Source: Maribacter sp. BPC-D8
Lineage (GTDB): Bacteria > Bacteroidota > Bacteroidia > Flavobacteriales > Flavobacteriaceae
DNA length: 64,000 bases
Assembly: GCF_035207705.1 (NCBI RefSeq)
Contig: NZ_CP128187.1
Coordinates: forward strand, 1,798,001 to 1,862,000
Direction: 5' to 3'
Shown here: positions 16,595 through 25,406 of the stretch, in pieces
Layout of the letters: each line of letters begins with the position of its first letter
How positions within the stretch are numbered: position 1 is the stretch's first letter
Notes under the pieces: generated by a model
Databases searched by the model: none
The model's input: the letters and a program-made list of their open reading frames with translations, nothing else
Told to the model about the DNA's origin: nothing
Program-made: the position numbers and the translations under genes

Positions 16595-19087
16595 ATGAAA
16601 CAACTTTTCCCTTTACTCCTACTCCTAGCACTATCATTCAATTACACATATAGTCAACGACCGGGAGGAGACCGGGAAAGAGGTCCAATTGTTATTACAG
16701 GTAAGGTTGTTGACAAAGATGACAACCTACCTTTAGAATATGCTACACTAGTGCTACAAAGTGTAAATAACCCAGATCAAATTACTGGCGGCATTACAGA
16801 TATTGATGGTAATTTCAAGGTAGAAGCATCACCTGGCAAGTACAATATCTCTATAGAATACATTTCATACAAAACGTATAAACTACCTAATCAAACTTTA
16901 AGAGAATCAACAGACTTAGGCACCATTAAACTTGCTTTAGATGTAGCCCAATTAGAGGCAGTAGAAGTAGTTGGTGAAAAGACAACAGTAGAAGTTCGTC
17001 TAGACAAAAAGATTTATAATATTGGTAAAGACTTAACCAATAGTGGTGCAACCATTACCGACGCCCTTAATAATGTACCATCTGTTGATGTAGATGTTGA
17101 AGGTGCCATAAGTCTGCGAGGTAACGAGAATGTTAGAATACTAATTAATGGTAAACCATCCGCTCTTGCTGGGTTTGGATCTACTGACGCGCTAACCCAA
17201 CTTCCTGCAGATGCTATTGAAAAGGTTGAGGTAATTACGAGTCCGTCTGCACGATACGACGCCGAAGGTACAGCTGGTATTTTGAATATTGTTCTTAAAA
17301 AAGAAAAAACACTTGGTTTCAATGGTTCTGTAAATACTACAATAGGCTACCCTGTTAATAGCGGTATCTCAGTAAATGCCAATTTGCGTACAGACAAATT
17401 CAACTTATTCAACACTACAGGTTACAATTACAGAGACGCGCCAGGTAATGCGTTTTATGACAACACCTACTCTTCTGGTACTTATGACAGAATTATTGAA
17501 GACAGAGAATATAATAGGCTTCGTAAAAGTTTCAATACAAATTTAGGCTTAGAGTATTTTTTAACCGAATCATCATCTGTTACCGGTAGCGTATTTTATA
17601 GAACATCTGACAGTGAAGATGAAACTGGTAATACCAACCAAAGGTTTATCAATAATGCTTTAAATAGTGAAACATTTAGAACTGAAGATGAAAATGAAGA
17701 TGACGAAAACTATCAATTCTCGTTAAATTATGTAAATGACCTTGATGAGGACGGACAAAAATTAACGGTAGACCTTCAGTATTCTAAGGGTAATGAAGAT
17801 AAATTTTCTATTATTCAAGAAAATAACACTTTACCGAACGATGATTTAATCGTTTTGGAGAATGTTTATGAAAAAGAAACTGATAATGAATATTTAGTGC
17901 AGGCAGATTACGTGCTACCTATGGGCGATGCTCAATTTGAAGTTGGCTATAGAGGTACTTTTGAAGAAACAGGTACAAACTACCGTTTAGACTCTTTAAA
18001 TCAAGTTACCGGACAGTTTAATATTAATGAAGATCTTACCAACTTATTTACCTATACTGAAAATGTAAATGCCTTATATACCCAGTACGGAAATAAATTT
18101 GGGAAGTTCTCTTTTCTATTAGGACTACGATTAGAGAACACGCAATTAAAAGGTGAACTAACTTCACTTTATGACTCCAGCGAATTAGAAGATCAATTAG
18201 GTGTAGATGTAGATGCTAATTTTGATAAAAACTACTTAGGTCTTTTCCCTACCGTAAATTTGATTTACGAATTAGCAGAAAATGAAAATATCACTTTAGG
18301 CTACAACAGAAGGATAAACAGACCAAGAGGTAGATATGTAAATCCTTTTCCTTCTAGATCAAGTAGAACAAATATTTTTCAAGGTAATCCAGATTTGAAC
18401 CCGGCATTTTCAAATGCTTTTGATGTGGGTTATTTAAAAAGATGGGATAAATTAACTTTAACTTCTTCTATTTATTACCAAAGAGAAACAGACTCTTTTG
18501 AGCGTGTTCAAGAAGAAACGGGACAAACAACCACTGATGGTATAGAAATCATTAGATCTATTCCTATAAACCTATCTACTAACAACAGAATAGGTGTTGA
18601 AGCTGGGGTACTATATAGTGCAGCAAAATGGTTACGTTTAAATTCTAGTTTTAATTTCTTCCAGTTCTCTACAGAAGGTGACTTTAATGGTGTCGATTAT
18701 GGTACTACCAATACTAGTTGGTTTGCAAGATTTAGCTCTAAAGTCTCATTACCTGCAAAGGTAGATTGGCAAACGAATGCATTCTATAGAGGTCCGTCTT
18801 CTACAGCACAAACAGAAAATGGAGGAATATTCTCTTTGAACTTAGCCTTCAGTAAAGATATTTTGAATGATAATGGAACACTATCTCTTAATGTAAGTGA
18901 CTTATTAAACTCTAGAAAAAGAAGCTCTTACACAGAAACAGAGTTCTTTACCTCAGATAGTGAGTTTCAATATAGACAACGTCAAATAACAATGGGCTTT
19001 GTCTATCGTTTCAACCAACCAAAAGAACGTAACAGAGGTTCTAGAGGAAATGGTGGCGATGAAGGTGGAGAAGAAATTGAAGGATAA
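16595..19087 (+). CDS. TonB-family outer-membrane beta-barrel protein
   Basis: The 830-residue product has a signal peptide (MKQLFPLLLLLALSFNYTYS), a carboxypeptidase-like regulatory domain (about 32-110, with VITGKVVDKDDNLPLEYA), a TonB plug (about 120-230, with VDVDVEGAISLRGNENVRIL and SPSARYDAEGTAGILNI) and a large C-terminal barrel of the OMP_b-brl_3 type. The barrel contains NRRINRPRGRYVNPFPS, typical of that group. It probably takes up or exports an unknown ligand across the outer membrane. It is preceded without gap by the small secreted protein gene and followed by a strong terminator. A Gly/Glu-rich tail follows the last strand. Confidence 0.88.
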   Translation: MKQLFPLLLLLALSFNYTYSQRPGGDRERGPIVITGKVVDKDDNLPLEYATLVLQSVNNPDQITGGITDIDGNFKVEASPGKYNISIEYISYKTYKLPNQTLRESTDLGTIKLALDVAQLEAVEVVGEKTTVEVRLDKKIYNIGKDLTNSGATITDALNNVPSVDVDVEGAISLRGNENVRILINGKPSALAGFGSTDALTQLPADAIEKVEVITSPSARYDAEGTAGILNIVLKKEKTLGFNGSVNTTIGYPVNSGISVNANLRTDKFNLFNTTGYNYRDAPGNAFYDNTYSSGTYDRIIEDREYNRLRKSFNTNLGLEYFLTESSSVTGSVFYRTSDSEDETGNTNQRFINNALNSETFRTEDENEDDENYQFSLNYVNDLDEDGQKLTVDLQYSKGNEDKFSIIQENNTLPNDDLIVLENVYEKETDNEYLVQADYVLPMGDAQFEVGYRGTFEETGTNYRLDSLNQVTGQFNINEDLTNLFTYTENVNALYTQYGNKFGKFSFLLGLRLENTQLKGELTSLYDSSELEDQLGVDVDANFDKNYLGLFPTVNLIYELAENENITLGYNRRINRPRGRYVNPFPSRSSRTNIFQGNPDLNPAFSNAFDVGYLKRWDKLTLTSSIYYQRETDSFERVQEETGQTTTDGIEIIRSIPINLSTNNRIGVEAGVLYSAAKWLRLNSSFNFFQFSTEGDFNGVDYGTTNTSWFARFSSKVSLPAKVDWQTNAFYRGPSSTAQTENGGIFSLNLAFSKDILNDNGTLSLNVSDLLNSRKRSSYTETEFFTSDSEFQYRQRQITMGFVYRFNQPKERNRGSRGNGGDEGGEEIEG

Positions 19088-19109
19088 AAAACGGTTATAA
19101 CAAGACACA

Positions 19110-19139
19110 AAAAAAAGGAGCCAATAGGCTCCTTTTTTT
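19110..19139. terminator. Bidirectional terminator
   Basis: GGAGCC (19117-19122) pairs with GGCTCC (19127-19132) around AATA, with long A and T runs outside. It separates the receptor gene from the convergent 57-codon gene and can serve both. Confidence 0.85.
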
Positions 19140-19151
19140 ATACTGTATTAT

Positions 19152-19325
19152 TTATGCTTCTCTTGCGGCTTTTTTCTTGTCGCGTCTTTCTTTCAATAAT
19201 TCTATAATGTTACCTCCTAACCAGTAAGGAACAACGAATAATAACAAAAACATCATTAGCCAAAAACCAATGGTTAATATGGTTAAAAAAGCTAAAAATC
19301 CTAAATATTGGTCAAAATCAAACAT
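19152..19325 (-). CDS. Small membrane protein, 57 residues
   Basis: The frame begins at ATG 19325 (MFDFDQYLGFLAFLTILTIG) and ends at a TAA at 19152. One or two hydrophobic helices span about residues 8-36 (to VVPYWLGG), then a charged tail ELLKERRDKKKAAREA ends the protein. The pattern (hydrophobic, Pro-Tyr-Trp turn, amphipathic basic tail) and placement before a terminator support a real gene. I do not recognise a named family. It lies divergently from fumC with a 170-base gap. Too short for ordinary ORF cutoffs. Confidence 0.7.
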   Translation of the reverse strand: MFDFDQYLGFLAFLTILTIGFWLMMFLLLFVVPYWLGGNIIELLKERRDKKKAAREA

Positions 19326-19442
19326 ATCTTATTACTTATATATTGCAAAGATACCATAAACGAATTATTTTTTGCAAACGTTCTGCAAAATTAATTTCAA
19401 TAATCTCAACAATGTTCTCACAATTAAAATAAATGTAAACCT

Positions 19443-19450
19443 TATTTTTG
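19443..19450 (+). promoter_or_regulatory. -7 box upstream of fumC
   Basis: TATTTTTG matches TAnnTTTG, 45 bases before the fumC ATG. No TTG is found at the -33 distance. Confidence 0.35.
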
Positions 19451-19495
19451 AAGTTATAAAATAAGTTAACTTAAGATTCATTAAAATATACTATT

Positions 19496-20896
19496 ATGAA
19501 ATTTAGAATCGAGAAAGATACTATGGGTAATGTCGAAGTTCCCAAAGACAAATATTGGGGAGCGCAAACGGAACGTTCTCGTAACAATTTTAAAATAGGT
19601 CCAATAGCCTCAATGCCATTAGACATTGTTTATGGTTTTGCCTATTTGAAGAAATCTGCAGCTTATGCTAACTGTGAGCTTGGTGTTTTAGCAGCGGAGA
19701 AAAGAGATTTAATTGCACAGGTTTGCGAAGAGATTTTAGAAGGCAAACTAGATGACCAGTTTCCTCTAGTAATTTGGCAAACAGGTTCTGGTACTCAAAG
19801 TAACATGAACGTTAATGAAGTTGTTGCAAACAGAGCACATGAAATTGCCGGTAAAGTAATCGGTGAAGGCGAGAAAACAATTCAGCCGAATGATGATGTA
19901 AACAAATCGCAATCATCAAATGACACCTTCCCTACAGGTATGCATATTGCAGCTTACAAAAAAATTGTAGAAGTGACCATACCAGGTGTTACTCAGTTAC
20001 GAGATACTCTTCAAAAAAAGGTAATTGAATTTAAAAATGTAGTTAAGATAGGTCGTACGCATTTAATGGATGCTACTCCCCTAACCTTAGGTCAAGAATT
20101 TTCTGGTTACGTATCTCAATTAGACCACGGTCTAAAAGCGTTGAACAATACACTGGCGCATTTAAGTGAATTAGCACTTGGAGGAACTGCGGTAGGTACT
20201 GGATTAAATACGCCAGAAGGATATGATGTTTTAGTAGCAAAGTATATTGCAGAATTTACAGGTTTACCTTTTATTACTGCAGAAAATAAGTTCGAAGCAC
20301 TTGCTGCACATGATGCAATTGTTGAAAGTCACGGTGCATTAAAGCAATTGGCGGTTTCTTTAAATAAGATAGCGAATGATATTAGAATGATGGCATCAGG
20401 ACCACGTTCAGGTATCGGTGAAATCATTATTCCTGCAAATGAGCCAGGTAGTTCGATTATGCCAGGAAAAGTAAATCCTACGCAATGTGAGGCTCTTACT
20501 ATGGTATGTGCACAAGTTATGGGTAACGATGTTGCCATTAGCGTTGGTGGTACACAAGGGCACTACGAACTAAATGTATTTAAACCAATGATGGCTGCCA
20601 ATATTTTACAATCGGCACAGTTAATTGGTGATGCTTGTGCAAGCTTTGAAGAGCACTGTGCAGCTGGCATTGAACCAAATCATGAAGTAATCAAGCAATT
20701 ATTGAACAACTCATTGATGTTGGTTACCGCTTTAAATACTAAAATAGGATATTACAAAGCTGCAGAAATCGCAAACACTGCACATAAGAATGGTACAACC
20801 TTAAAAGTAGAAGCAATCAACTTAGGTTATGTTTCTGCAGAAGATTATGACGAATGGGTAAAACCAGAAAATATGGTTGGTAGTTTAAAAGACTAA
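19496..20896 (+). CDS. fumC: Class II fumarate hydratase
   Basis: The 466-residue enzyme hydrates fumarate to L-malate in the TCA cycle, without an iron-sulfur cluster. Evidence: the superfamily signature [11 protein letters not shown] (318-328), [17 protein letters not shown] (98-114), and H189 in [10 protein letters not shown]. Length and motifs match FumC rather than aspartase (substrate loop and N-terminal [11 protein letters not shown]). It stands alone between a terminator pair, with its own -7 box. Confidence 0.96.
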   Translation: MKFRIEKDTMGNVEVPKDKYWGAQTERSRNNFKIGPIASMPLDIVYGFAYLKKSAAYANCELGVLAAEKRDLIAQVCEEILEGKLDDQFPLVIWQTGSGTQSNMNVNEVVANRAHEIAGKVIGEGEKTIQPNDDVNKSQSSNDTFPTGMHIAAYKKIVEVTIPGVTQLRDTLQKKVIEFKNVVKIGRTHLMDATPLTLGQEFSGYVSQLDHGLKALNNTLAHLSELALGGTAVGTGLNTPEGYDVLVAKYIAEFTGLPFITAENKFEALAAHDAIVESHGALKQLAVSLNKIANDIRMMASGPRSGIGEIIIPANEPGSSIMPGKVNPTQCEALTMVCAQVMGNDVAISVGGTQGHYELNVFKPMMAANILQSAQLIGDACASFEEHCAAGIEPNHEVIKQLLNNSLMLVTALNTKIGYYKAAEIANTAHKNGTTLKVEAINLGYVSAEDYDEWVKPENMVGSLKD

Positions 20897-20915
20897 AACC
20901 AAATTAGTAGAAATG

Positions 20916-20945
20916 AAAAATGGCGACCAATTGGTCGCCATTTTT
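20916..20945. terminator. Bidirectional terminator between fumC and the coiled-coil gene
   Basis: A perfect palindrome centred on AATT: TGGCGACC (20921-20928) pairs with GGTCGCCA (20933-20940), flanked by AAAAA and TTTTT, so it ends transcription from both sides. Confidence 0.9.
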
Positions 20946-20964
20946 TATATGTAATAAGGTAATC

Positions 20965-21852
20965 TTACTTCAACATGAATTTAGAAGTACCCAATAATTT
21001 TAATTGATCGTCATAAACGTTCACCATGTAATTACCATCTTTGAAATCACCAGAAGGCTTACTGATATAATCACATACATCTAAAGACTTGTTCTCAAAG
21101 TAGAAACCAGTTTGCTTACTGTAAGTAATTGAAGCTCCGTTATCGTTAGTCATAGAATTACTACCACCAAGAACATTACCTTGAGGATCTAATACCTCAA
21201 TAAAAAACTCTCTATCACCAGCTTGTGCAATTACGTTATCAGCAACAGTAAAACAGATTTTAAACTTGTCAGTTGCTTTAGCTCTTTGTGTAGAAACTAA
21301 TTTACCACTGTTACGTTCTTTTACTGCATCAACATTAAACTTAGATAAGTTCAAAGCAGAACCTTTTTCAACTACTTGAGCCAAGTTTGTGTTTTGTACT
21401 ACTAAAGAATCATTAAAAACAGTTTGCTTTTCTAATTCCACATACGTACTATCACGTTGCATAGAAATTGCAGTATTTGAACGAGTCAACGAATCAACTT
21501 GCTTTAATAATTGTTGTCTTTCAGCTTTAAGAACACCAACTTGTCTTCTGTATCTAGATAAAGATCCGATATCAGCTTTCATAGTTCTTACAGAGTCGAT
21601 ATATTTTGCAATATTATCTCTCGCGCTTACTAATTCTTCGTTAGTTGCATTGCTCTCTAAAATAGCCTTGTCATATTCAGATTTTAAGCTATTTAAATCT
21701 TCTACTACCAATTCTTTCTCTTTAGAAAGAACAACTTCGGTCTTCTTTTTATCTTGGTAAAGACTTACTGTGTAAATGATAGTACCTAAAAGCACAACAC
21801 CTAAAAGAGCGGTCAAAACTTTTAAGCCATTGTTGTTTTTTGTTTCAGTCAT
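20965..21852 (-). CDS. Membrane-anchored coiled-coil protein, function unknown
   Basis: The 295-residue protein has a short N-terminal cytoplasmic segment, one membrane helix (about 10-27, VLTALLGVVLLGTIIYTV) and a long coiled coil (about 35-165, Lys/Glu/Asp/Gln-rich). The C-terminal domain (about 190-295) looks beta-rich, with FKICFTVADN, FFIEVLDPQG and a final MVNVYDDQLKLLGTSKFMLK. Homologs are widespread in flavobacteria and often called chromosome partitioning protein, which the sequence does not support since no ATPase motifs are present. It might be an envelope scaffold. It stands as a single gene. Confidence 0.75.
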   Translation of the reverse strand: MTETKNNNGLKVLTALLGVVLLGTIIYTVSLYQDKKKTEVVLSKEKELVVEDLNSLKSEYDKAILESNATNEELVSARDNIAKYIDSVRTMKADIGSLSRYRRQVGVLKAERQQLLKQVDSLTRSNTAISMQRDSTYVELEKQTVFNDSLVVQNTNLAQVVEKGSALNLSKFNVDAVKERNSGKLVSTQRAKATDKFKICFTVADNVIAQAGDREFFIEVLDPQGNVLGGSNSMTNDNGASITYSKQTGFYFENKSLDVCDYISKPSGDFKDGNYMVNVYDDQLKLLGTSKFMLK

Positions 21853-22005
21853 AATTGTAAATTTAATAAAGTGTCTGTTTGTTCAGTTTATATACGTGGT
21901 AATTCAAATTTTAGATTTTTTAATGTTAAAATAATTTCTAAACCTTGGCAAGGACTATATAATATGATATAACTTAGATGACATCTATAACATTAACTAG
22001 AAATC

Positions 22006-22464
22006 ATGCTTACCATTGTACCTTACGAGCCTAAATATACTCAAAAGTTTAAAGACTTGAATATCGCTTGGATTACTGAGTATTTCAAGGTTGAAGCGAA
22101 AGATAAGGAGTTATTAGAACATAGTCAATCTACTATTATCGATAAAGGCGGATTTATCTTCATGGGATTATGGAATAATGAACCTGTAGGATGCTTTGCT
22201 TTGATAAAAAAGACCGATAATCGTTTTGAATTAGGTAAGATGGCGGTGGACAAAACGCATCACGGATTGCAGATAGGGCAAAAAATGCTAACCCATGCCA
22301 TTAATTTTTCTAAAAATAAAAACTAGGAAACACTTGAACTATATTCTAGCACTAAATTAGATACCGCGCTGCATATATATAAGAAATTCGGATTTAAAAA
22401 TATCCCTCTAGAAGATAATTTGGAGTACCTTCGATCCGATATTAAAATGGAACTAACACTTTAA
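22006..22464 (+). pseudogene. GNAT-family N-acetyltransferase interrupted by an in-frame TAG
   Basis: The frame encodes a GNAT protein (MLTIVPYEPKYTQKFKDLN) with the acetyl-CoA loop region LGKMAVDKTHHGLQIGQKM. It stops at TAG 22324-22326 after 106 residues. Reading on in the same frame without any indel gives ETLELYSSTKLDTALHIYKK, then FGFKNIP and SDIKMELTL to a TAA at 22462-22464. That is exactly the missing C-terminal strand and helix of the GNAT fold. The whole would be about 152 residues. A TGG-to-TAG change is the simplest cause. Truncation, readthrough or a sequencing error are the options; the truncated form would lack part of the fold. Confidence 0.8.
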
Positions 22465-22474
22465 ACGTAACATA

Positions 22475-23296
22475 ATGAGAATAAAAGAATTGCTTGTTTT
22501 ACTATTCACTGTAACTATAGCTTTTTCATGTAAAGAAGTTAAGAAATCAGATACCGAGATTGATTCTTCAGCAGAAATTGAGGAAAACAAATCAGTAACC
22601 GATATCATTAAAGAGCGTAAATCTGATGAAATTGAAATCATACCTATAGAACATGCAACCGCTGTCATCGAATGGAACGATGTAGTCATCTACATTGACC
22701 CTACAGGAGGAGCTGCTTCATTTGAAGGTCAAAAAAACCCTACTTTAATACTGATTACAGACATACACGGTGATCATTTAAGTGCTGAAACCTTAGATGC
22801 TTTAGACACTTCAAATACCACATTTGTAGTACCACAGGCTGTTGCCGATGAGTTACCTAAAAAGTATGCTTCGCAATTAGAAATTATGGAAAATGGTACT
22901 AGCAAAAAATTAGCCGGAATTACAATCGAAGCAATACCTATGTATAACCTACGAAAAGAAGCGCTTAAATTTCATACAAAAGGTCGTGGCAATGGTTATG
23001 TTCTAAACATTGATAATGAGCGAATCTATTTTTCTGGTGATACTGAAGACATTCCTGAAATGCGTTCGTTAAAAAATATTGACAAAGCTTTTGTATGTAT
23101 GAATTTACCATACACCATGACGGTTGAAAGCGCTGCTTCTGCAGTATTAGATTTCAAACCAAAGCAGGTATACCCATACCACTATAGAGGTAAACCAGAT
23201 GTAAGCGATGTTGCTAAATTCAAACAATTGGTAGATGCAGGTAATCAAGATATTGAAGTAGTACAATTAGATTGGTACCCTAATGACGAATATTAA
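22475..23296 (+). CDS. Metallo-beta-lactamase-fold hydrolase, putative lipoprotein
   Basis: The 273-residue product has a lipoprotein-like signal (MRIKELLVLLFTVTIAFSC, Cys19), then an acidic/Lys linker to about residue 50. The hydrolase domain shows HGDH in TDIHGDHLS (about 97-101), the strand YFSGDTEDIPEM near 188 and a late His in YPYHYRGKP, a simplified MBL metal site of the UlaG/Lactamase_B_3 group. Substrate is unknown. The loose lipobox (AFSC) is common in Bacteroidota. It begins 10 bases after the end of the broken GNAT frame. Confidence 0.82.
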   Translation: MRIKELLVLLFTVTIAFSCKEVKKSDTEIDSSAEIEENKSVTDIIKERKSDEIEIIPIEHATAVIEWNDVVIYIDPTGGAASFEGQKNPTLILITDIHGDHLSAETLDALDTSNTTFVVPQAVADELPKKYASQLEIMENGTSKKLAGITIEAIPMYNLRKEALKFHTKGRGNGYVLNIDNERIYFSGDTEDIPEMRSLKNIDKAFVCMNLPYTMTVESAASAVLDFKPKQVYPYHYRGKPDVSDVAKFKQLVDAGNQDIEVVQLDWYPNDEY

Positions 23297-23345
23297 TGTT
23301 AGCTGTTAGCTGTTAGCTGTTAGCTGTTAGCTGTTAGCTGTTAGC
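23297..23345. repeat. Tandem 7-bp repeat, seven copies of TGTTAGC
   Basis: Seven perfect, uninterrupted copies of TGTTAGC start right after the TAA of the lipoprotein gene and run up to the shared terminator. The unit is not a multiple of a codon, and the array is in non-coding sequence. It is probably a slippage-prone microsatellite. Confidence 0.95.
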
Positions 23346-23353
23346 TGAAAATA

Positions 23354-23379
23354 AAAAAGCCCGCAATTGCGGGCTTTTT
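23354..23379. terminator. Bidirectional terminator
   Basis: A perfect palindrome with GCCCGCAATTGCGGGC as core (23359-23374), flanked by A and T runs, between the convergent lipoprotein and ettA genes. Confidence 0.9.
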
Positions 23380-23395
23380 CTATATAAATATTTGA

Positions 23396-25087
23396 TTATC
23401 TAATCAGCTTCTTGTACTTGATTCGTTTCGGCATTAGATCTCCGCCCAAACGTTTCTTTTTACTCTCTTCATAATCAGAGAAAGAACCTTCAAAGAAGTA
23501 TACTTGAGAATCACCCTCAAAGGCTAAAATATGTGTGCAAATACGATCTAAGAACCATCTATCATGCGAAATTACTACTGCACAACCTGCAAAGTTTTCT
23601 AAACCTTCTTCTAAGGCACGTAATGTATTTACATCTAAATCATTGGTAGGCTCATCTAATAGAAGAACGTTTCCTTCTTCTTTTAATGTCATTGCTAGGT
23701 GTAAACGGTTACGCTCACCACCAGATAACATATTAACCTTTTTATTTTGCTCACTACCCGTAAAATTAAATCTACTTAAATAAGCACGAGAGTTCACCTG
23801 CTTACCGCCCATCATTACCATCTCTTGCTCATCACTGAAATTCTGCCAAATGGTTTTTTCAGGATCGATATTAGAGTGACTCTGATCAACATAAGCAATC
23901 TTGGCAGTTTCACCGGTTTCAAACTCACCTTTATCGGGAGTTTCTTCACCCATGATCATTCTAAAAATAGTGGTCTTACCAGCACCATTCGGACCAATAA
24001 TACCAACAATACCAGCTTGTGGTAATTTAAAGTTCAAATCTTCGTAGAGTAATTTATCATCAAAAGCTTTACTAACTCCTTTTGCTTCAATTACATTGGT
24101 ACCCAAACGAGGTCCGTTCGGAATATAAATTTCAAGTTTTTCATCAAGCTGTTTTTGATCTTGACTCATTAACTTATCGTAATTATTAAGACGAGCTTTC
24201 TGTTTTGTCTGTCTTCCTTTTGCACCTTGACGTACCCATTCAAGCTCTCGCTCTAAAGTTTTCTGTCTTTTAGAAGCCGTTTTACTCTCTTGAGCCATAC
24301 GCTTCGATTTTTGATCTAACCAAGAAGAGTAGTTTCCTTTCCAAGGAATACCTTCTCCTCTATCCAATTCAAGAATCCATCCGGCAACATTATCCAAGAA
24401 ATATCTATCGTGCGTTACGGCAATTACAGTTCCTTTATATTGTGCTAAATGATGCTCTAACCAATGTACAGATTCTGCATCTAAGTGGTTGGTAGGTTCA
24501 TCTAATAATAAGATCTCAGGCTCTTGAAGCAATAATCTACATAAAGCAACCCTTCTTCTTTCACCACCTGATAGTACAGCAATCTTCTTATCCGGCTCTG
24601 GCGTACGTAAAGCATCCATGGCAATTTCTAACTTGGTATCTAATTCCCAAGCATTGGCAGCATCAATTTTATCTTGTAATACAGCTTGTTGATCCATCAA
24701 CTTCTGCATTTTGTCAGGATTCTCATAAACTTCTGGGAGTCCGAACATGTCGTTTATCTTATTGTACTCATCAAGAATAGCAACAGTTTCTGCTACACCT
24801 TCTTTTACAATCTCTAAAACGGTTTTGTTTTCATCCAATTCTGGTTCTTGCTCTAAGTACCCGACATTGTAACCAGGAGAGAAAACAACATCACCTTGAA
24901 AGTTTTTATCGACTCCTGCAATGATTTTCAGTAATGTAGACTTACCAGAACCGTTTAAACCTAAGATACCGATCTTGGCACCATAGAAAAAACTTAGGTA
25001 TATGTTCTTTAAAACTGGGGTATTCGCATTTTTATAGGTTTTCGTAACTCCTGACATGGAGAAGATTACCTTCTTATCGTCTGACAT
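23396..25087 (-). CDS. ettA: Energy-dependent translational throttle protein EttA (ABC-F)
   Basis: The 563-residue protein has two ABC ATPase domains and no membrane segments. Domain one holds Walker A GLNGSGKST (43-51), the signature LSGGERRRVALCRLL and Walker B LLLDEPTNHLD. Domain two holds GPNGAGKTT, the signature LSGGERNRLHLAM and LLLDEPTNDLD. The arm and linker between them (WKGNYSSWLDQK, then a Lys/Arg-rich helix) identify EttA among ABC-F proteins. It binds the ribosomal E site and gates the first peptide bond according to ATP/ADP. The 58-codon membrane gene lies just upstream on the same strand. Confidence 0.95.
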   Translation of the reverse strand: MSDDKKVIFSMSGVTKTYKNANTPVLKNIYLSFFYGAKIGILGLNGSGKSTLLKIIAGVDKNFQGDVVFSPGYNVGYLEQEPELDENKTVLEIVKEGVAETVAILDEYNKINDMFGLPEVYENPDKMQKLMDQQAVLQDKIDAANAWELDTKLEIAMDALRTPEPDKKIAVLSGGERRRVALCRLLLQEPEILLLDEPTNHLDAESVHWLEHHLAQYKGTVIAVTHDRYFLDNVAGWILELDRGEGIPWKGNYSSWLDQKSKRMAQESKTASKRQKTLERELEWVRQGAKGRQTKQKARLNNYDKLMSQDQKQLDEKLEIYIPNGPRLGTNVIEAKGVSKAFDDKLLYEDLNFKLPQAGIVGIIGPNGAGKTTIFRMIMGEETPDKGEFETGETAKIAYVDQSHSNIDPEKTIWQNFSDEQEMVMMGGKQVNSRAYLSRFNFTGSEQNKKVNMLSGGERNRLHLAMTLKEEGNVLLLDEPTNDLDVNTLRALEEGLENFAGCAVVISHDRWFLDRICTHILAFEGDSQVYFFEGSFSDYEESKKKRLGGDLMPKRIKYKKLIR

Positions 25088-25153
25088 AAAATTATAGTGT
25101 TTAGTGAAATATTAAAGCTTACCAGAAAAATTCACTGGTGGCAATAAAATATA

Positions 25154-25330
25154 TTATACTCTACCTTTAAGTGCATTAAACACCCAAGCAATAGCAAAAA
25201 AGCCTATACCTACAGATGCAAAACCCCACCCTGCAACATCATCATAGCGAAAAGCACCTAATGCAATTAGAGCTAGACCTACAAAAATCATAATAAAAGT
25301 TGCCCAAGAGAGCACGGTATTCTTGTTCAT
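25154..25330 (-). CDS. Small membrane protein, CAL67264 family
   Basis: The frame runs from ATG 25330 (MNKNTVLSWATFIMIF) to TAA at 25154, 58 residues. Two hydrophobic helices (about 8-27 and 34-51) are joined by a short FRYDDVAGWG loop, and the protein ends KGRV. This matches my memory of the flavobacterial CAL67264-family membrane proteins, of unknown function, that are often found beside ettA, as here. The gap to ettA is 66 bases on the same strand. Confidence 0.8.
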   Translation of the reverse strand: MNKNTVLSWATFIMIFVGLALIALGAFRYDDVAGWGFASVGIGFFAIAWVFNALKGRV

Positions 25331-25406
25331 TTTCGAATCAATTAAAAATTAAGCGAACATCAAATATCGTAAATTTTAAGATATTTGTCCACTATTACCC
25401 CTGCTA

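Noticed and set aside
23297..23345. Tandem repeat considered as a CRISPR array
   Set aside because: The units are directly adjacent 7-mers with no spacers, and no cas genes are present.
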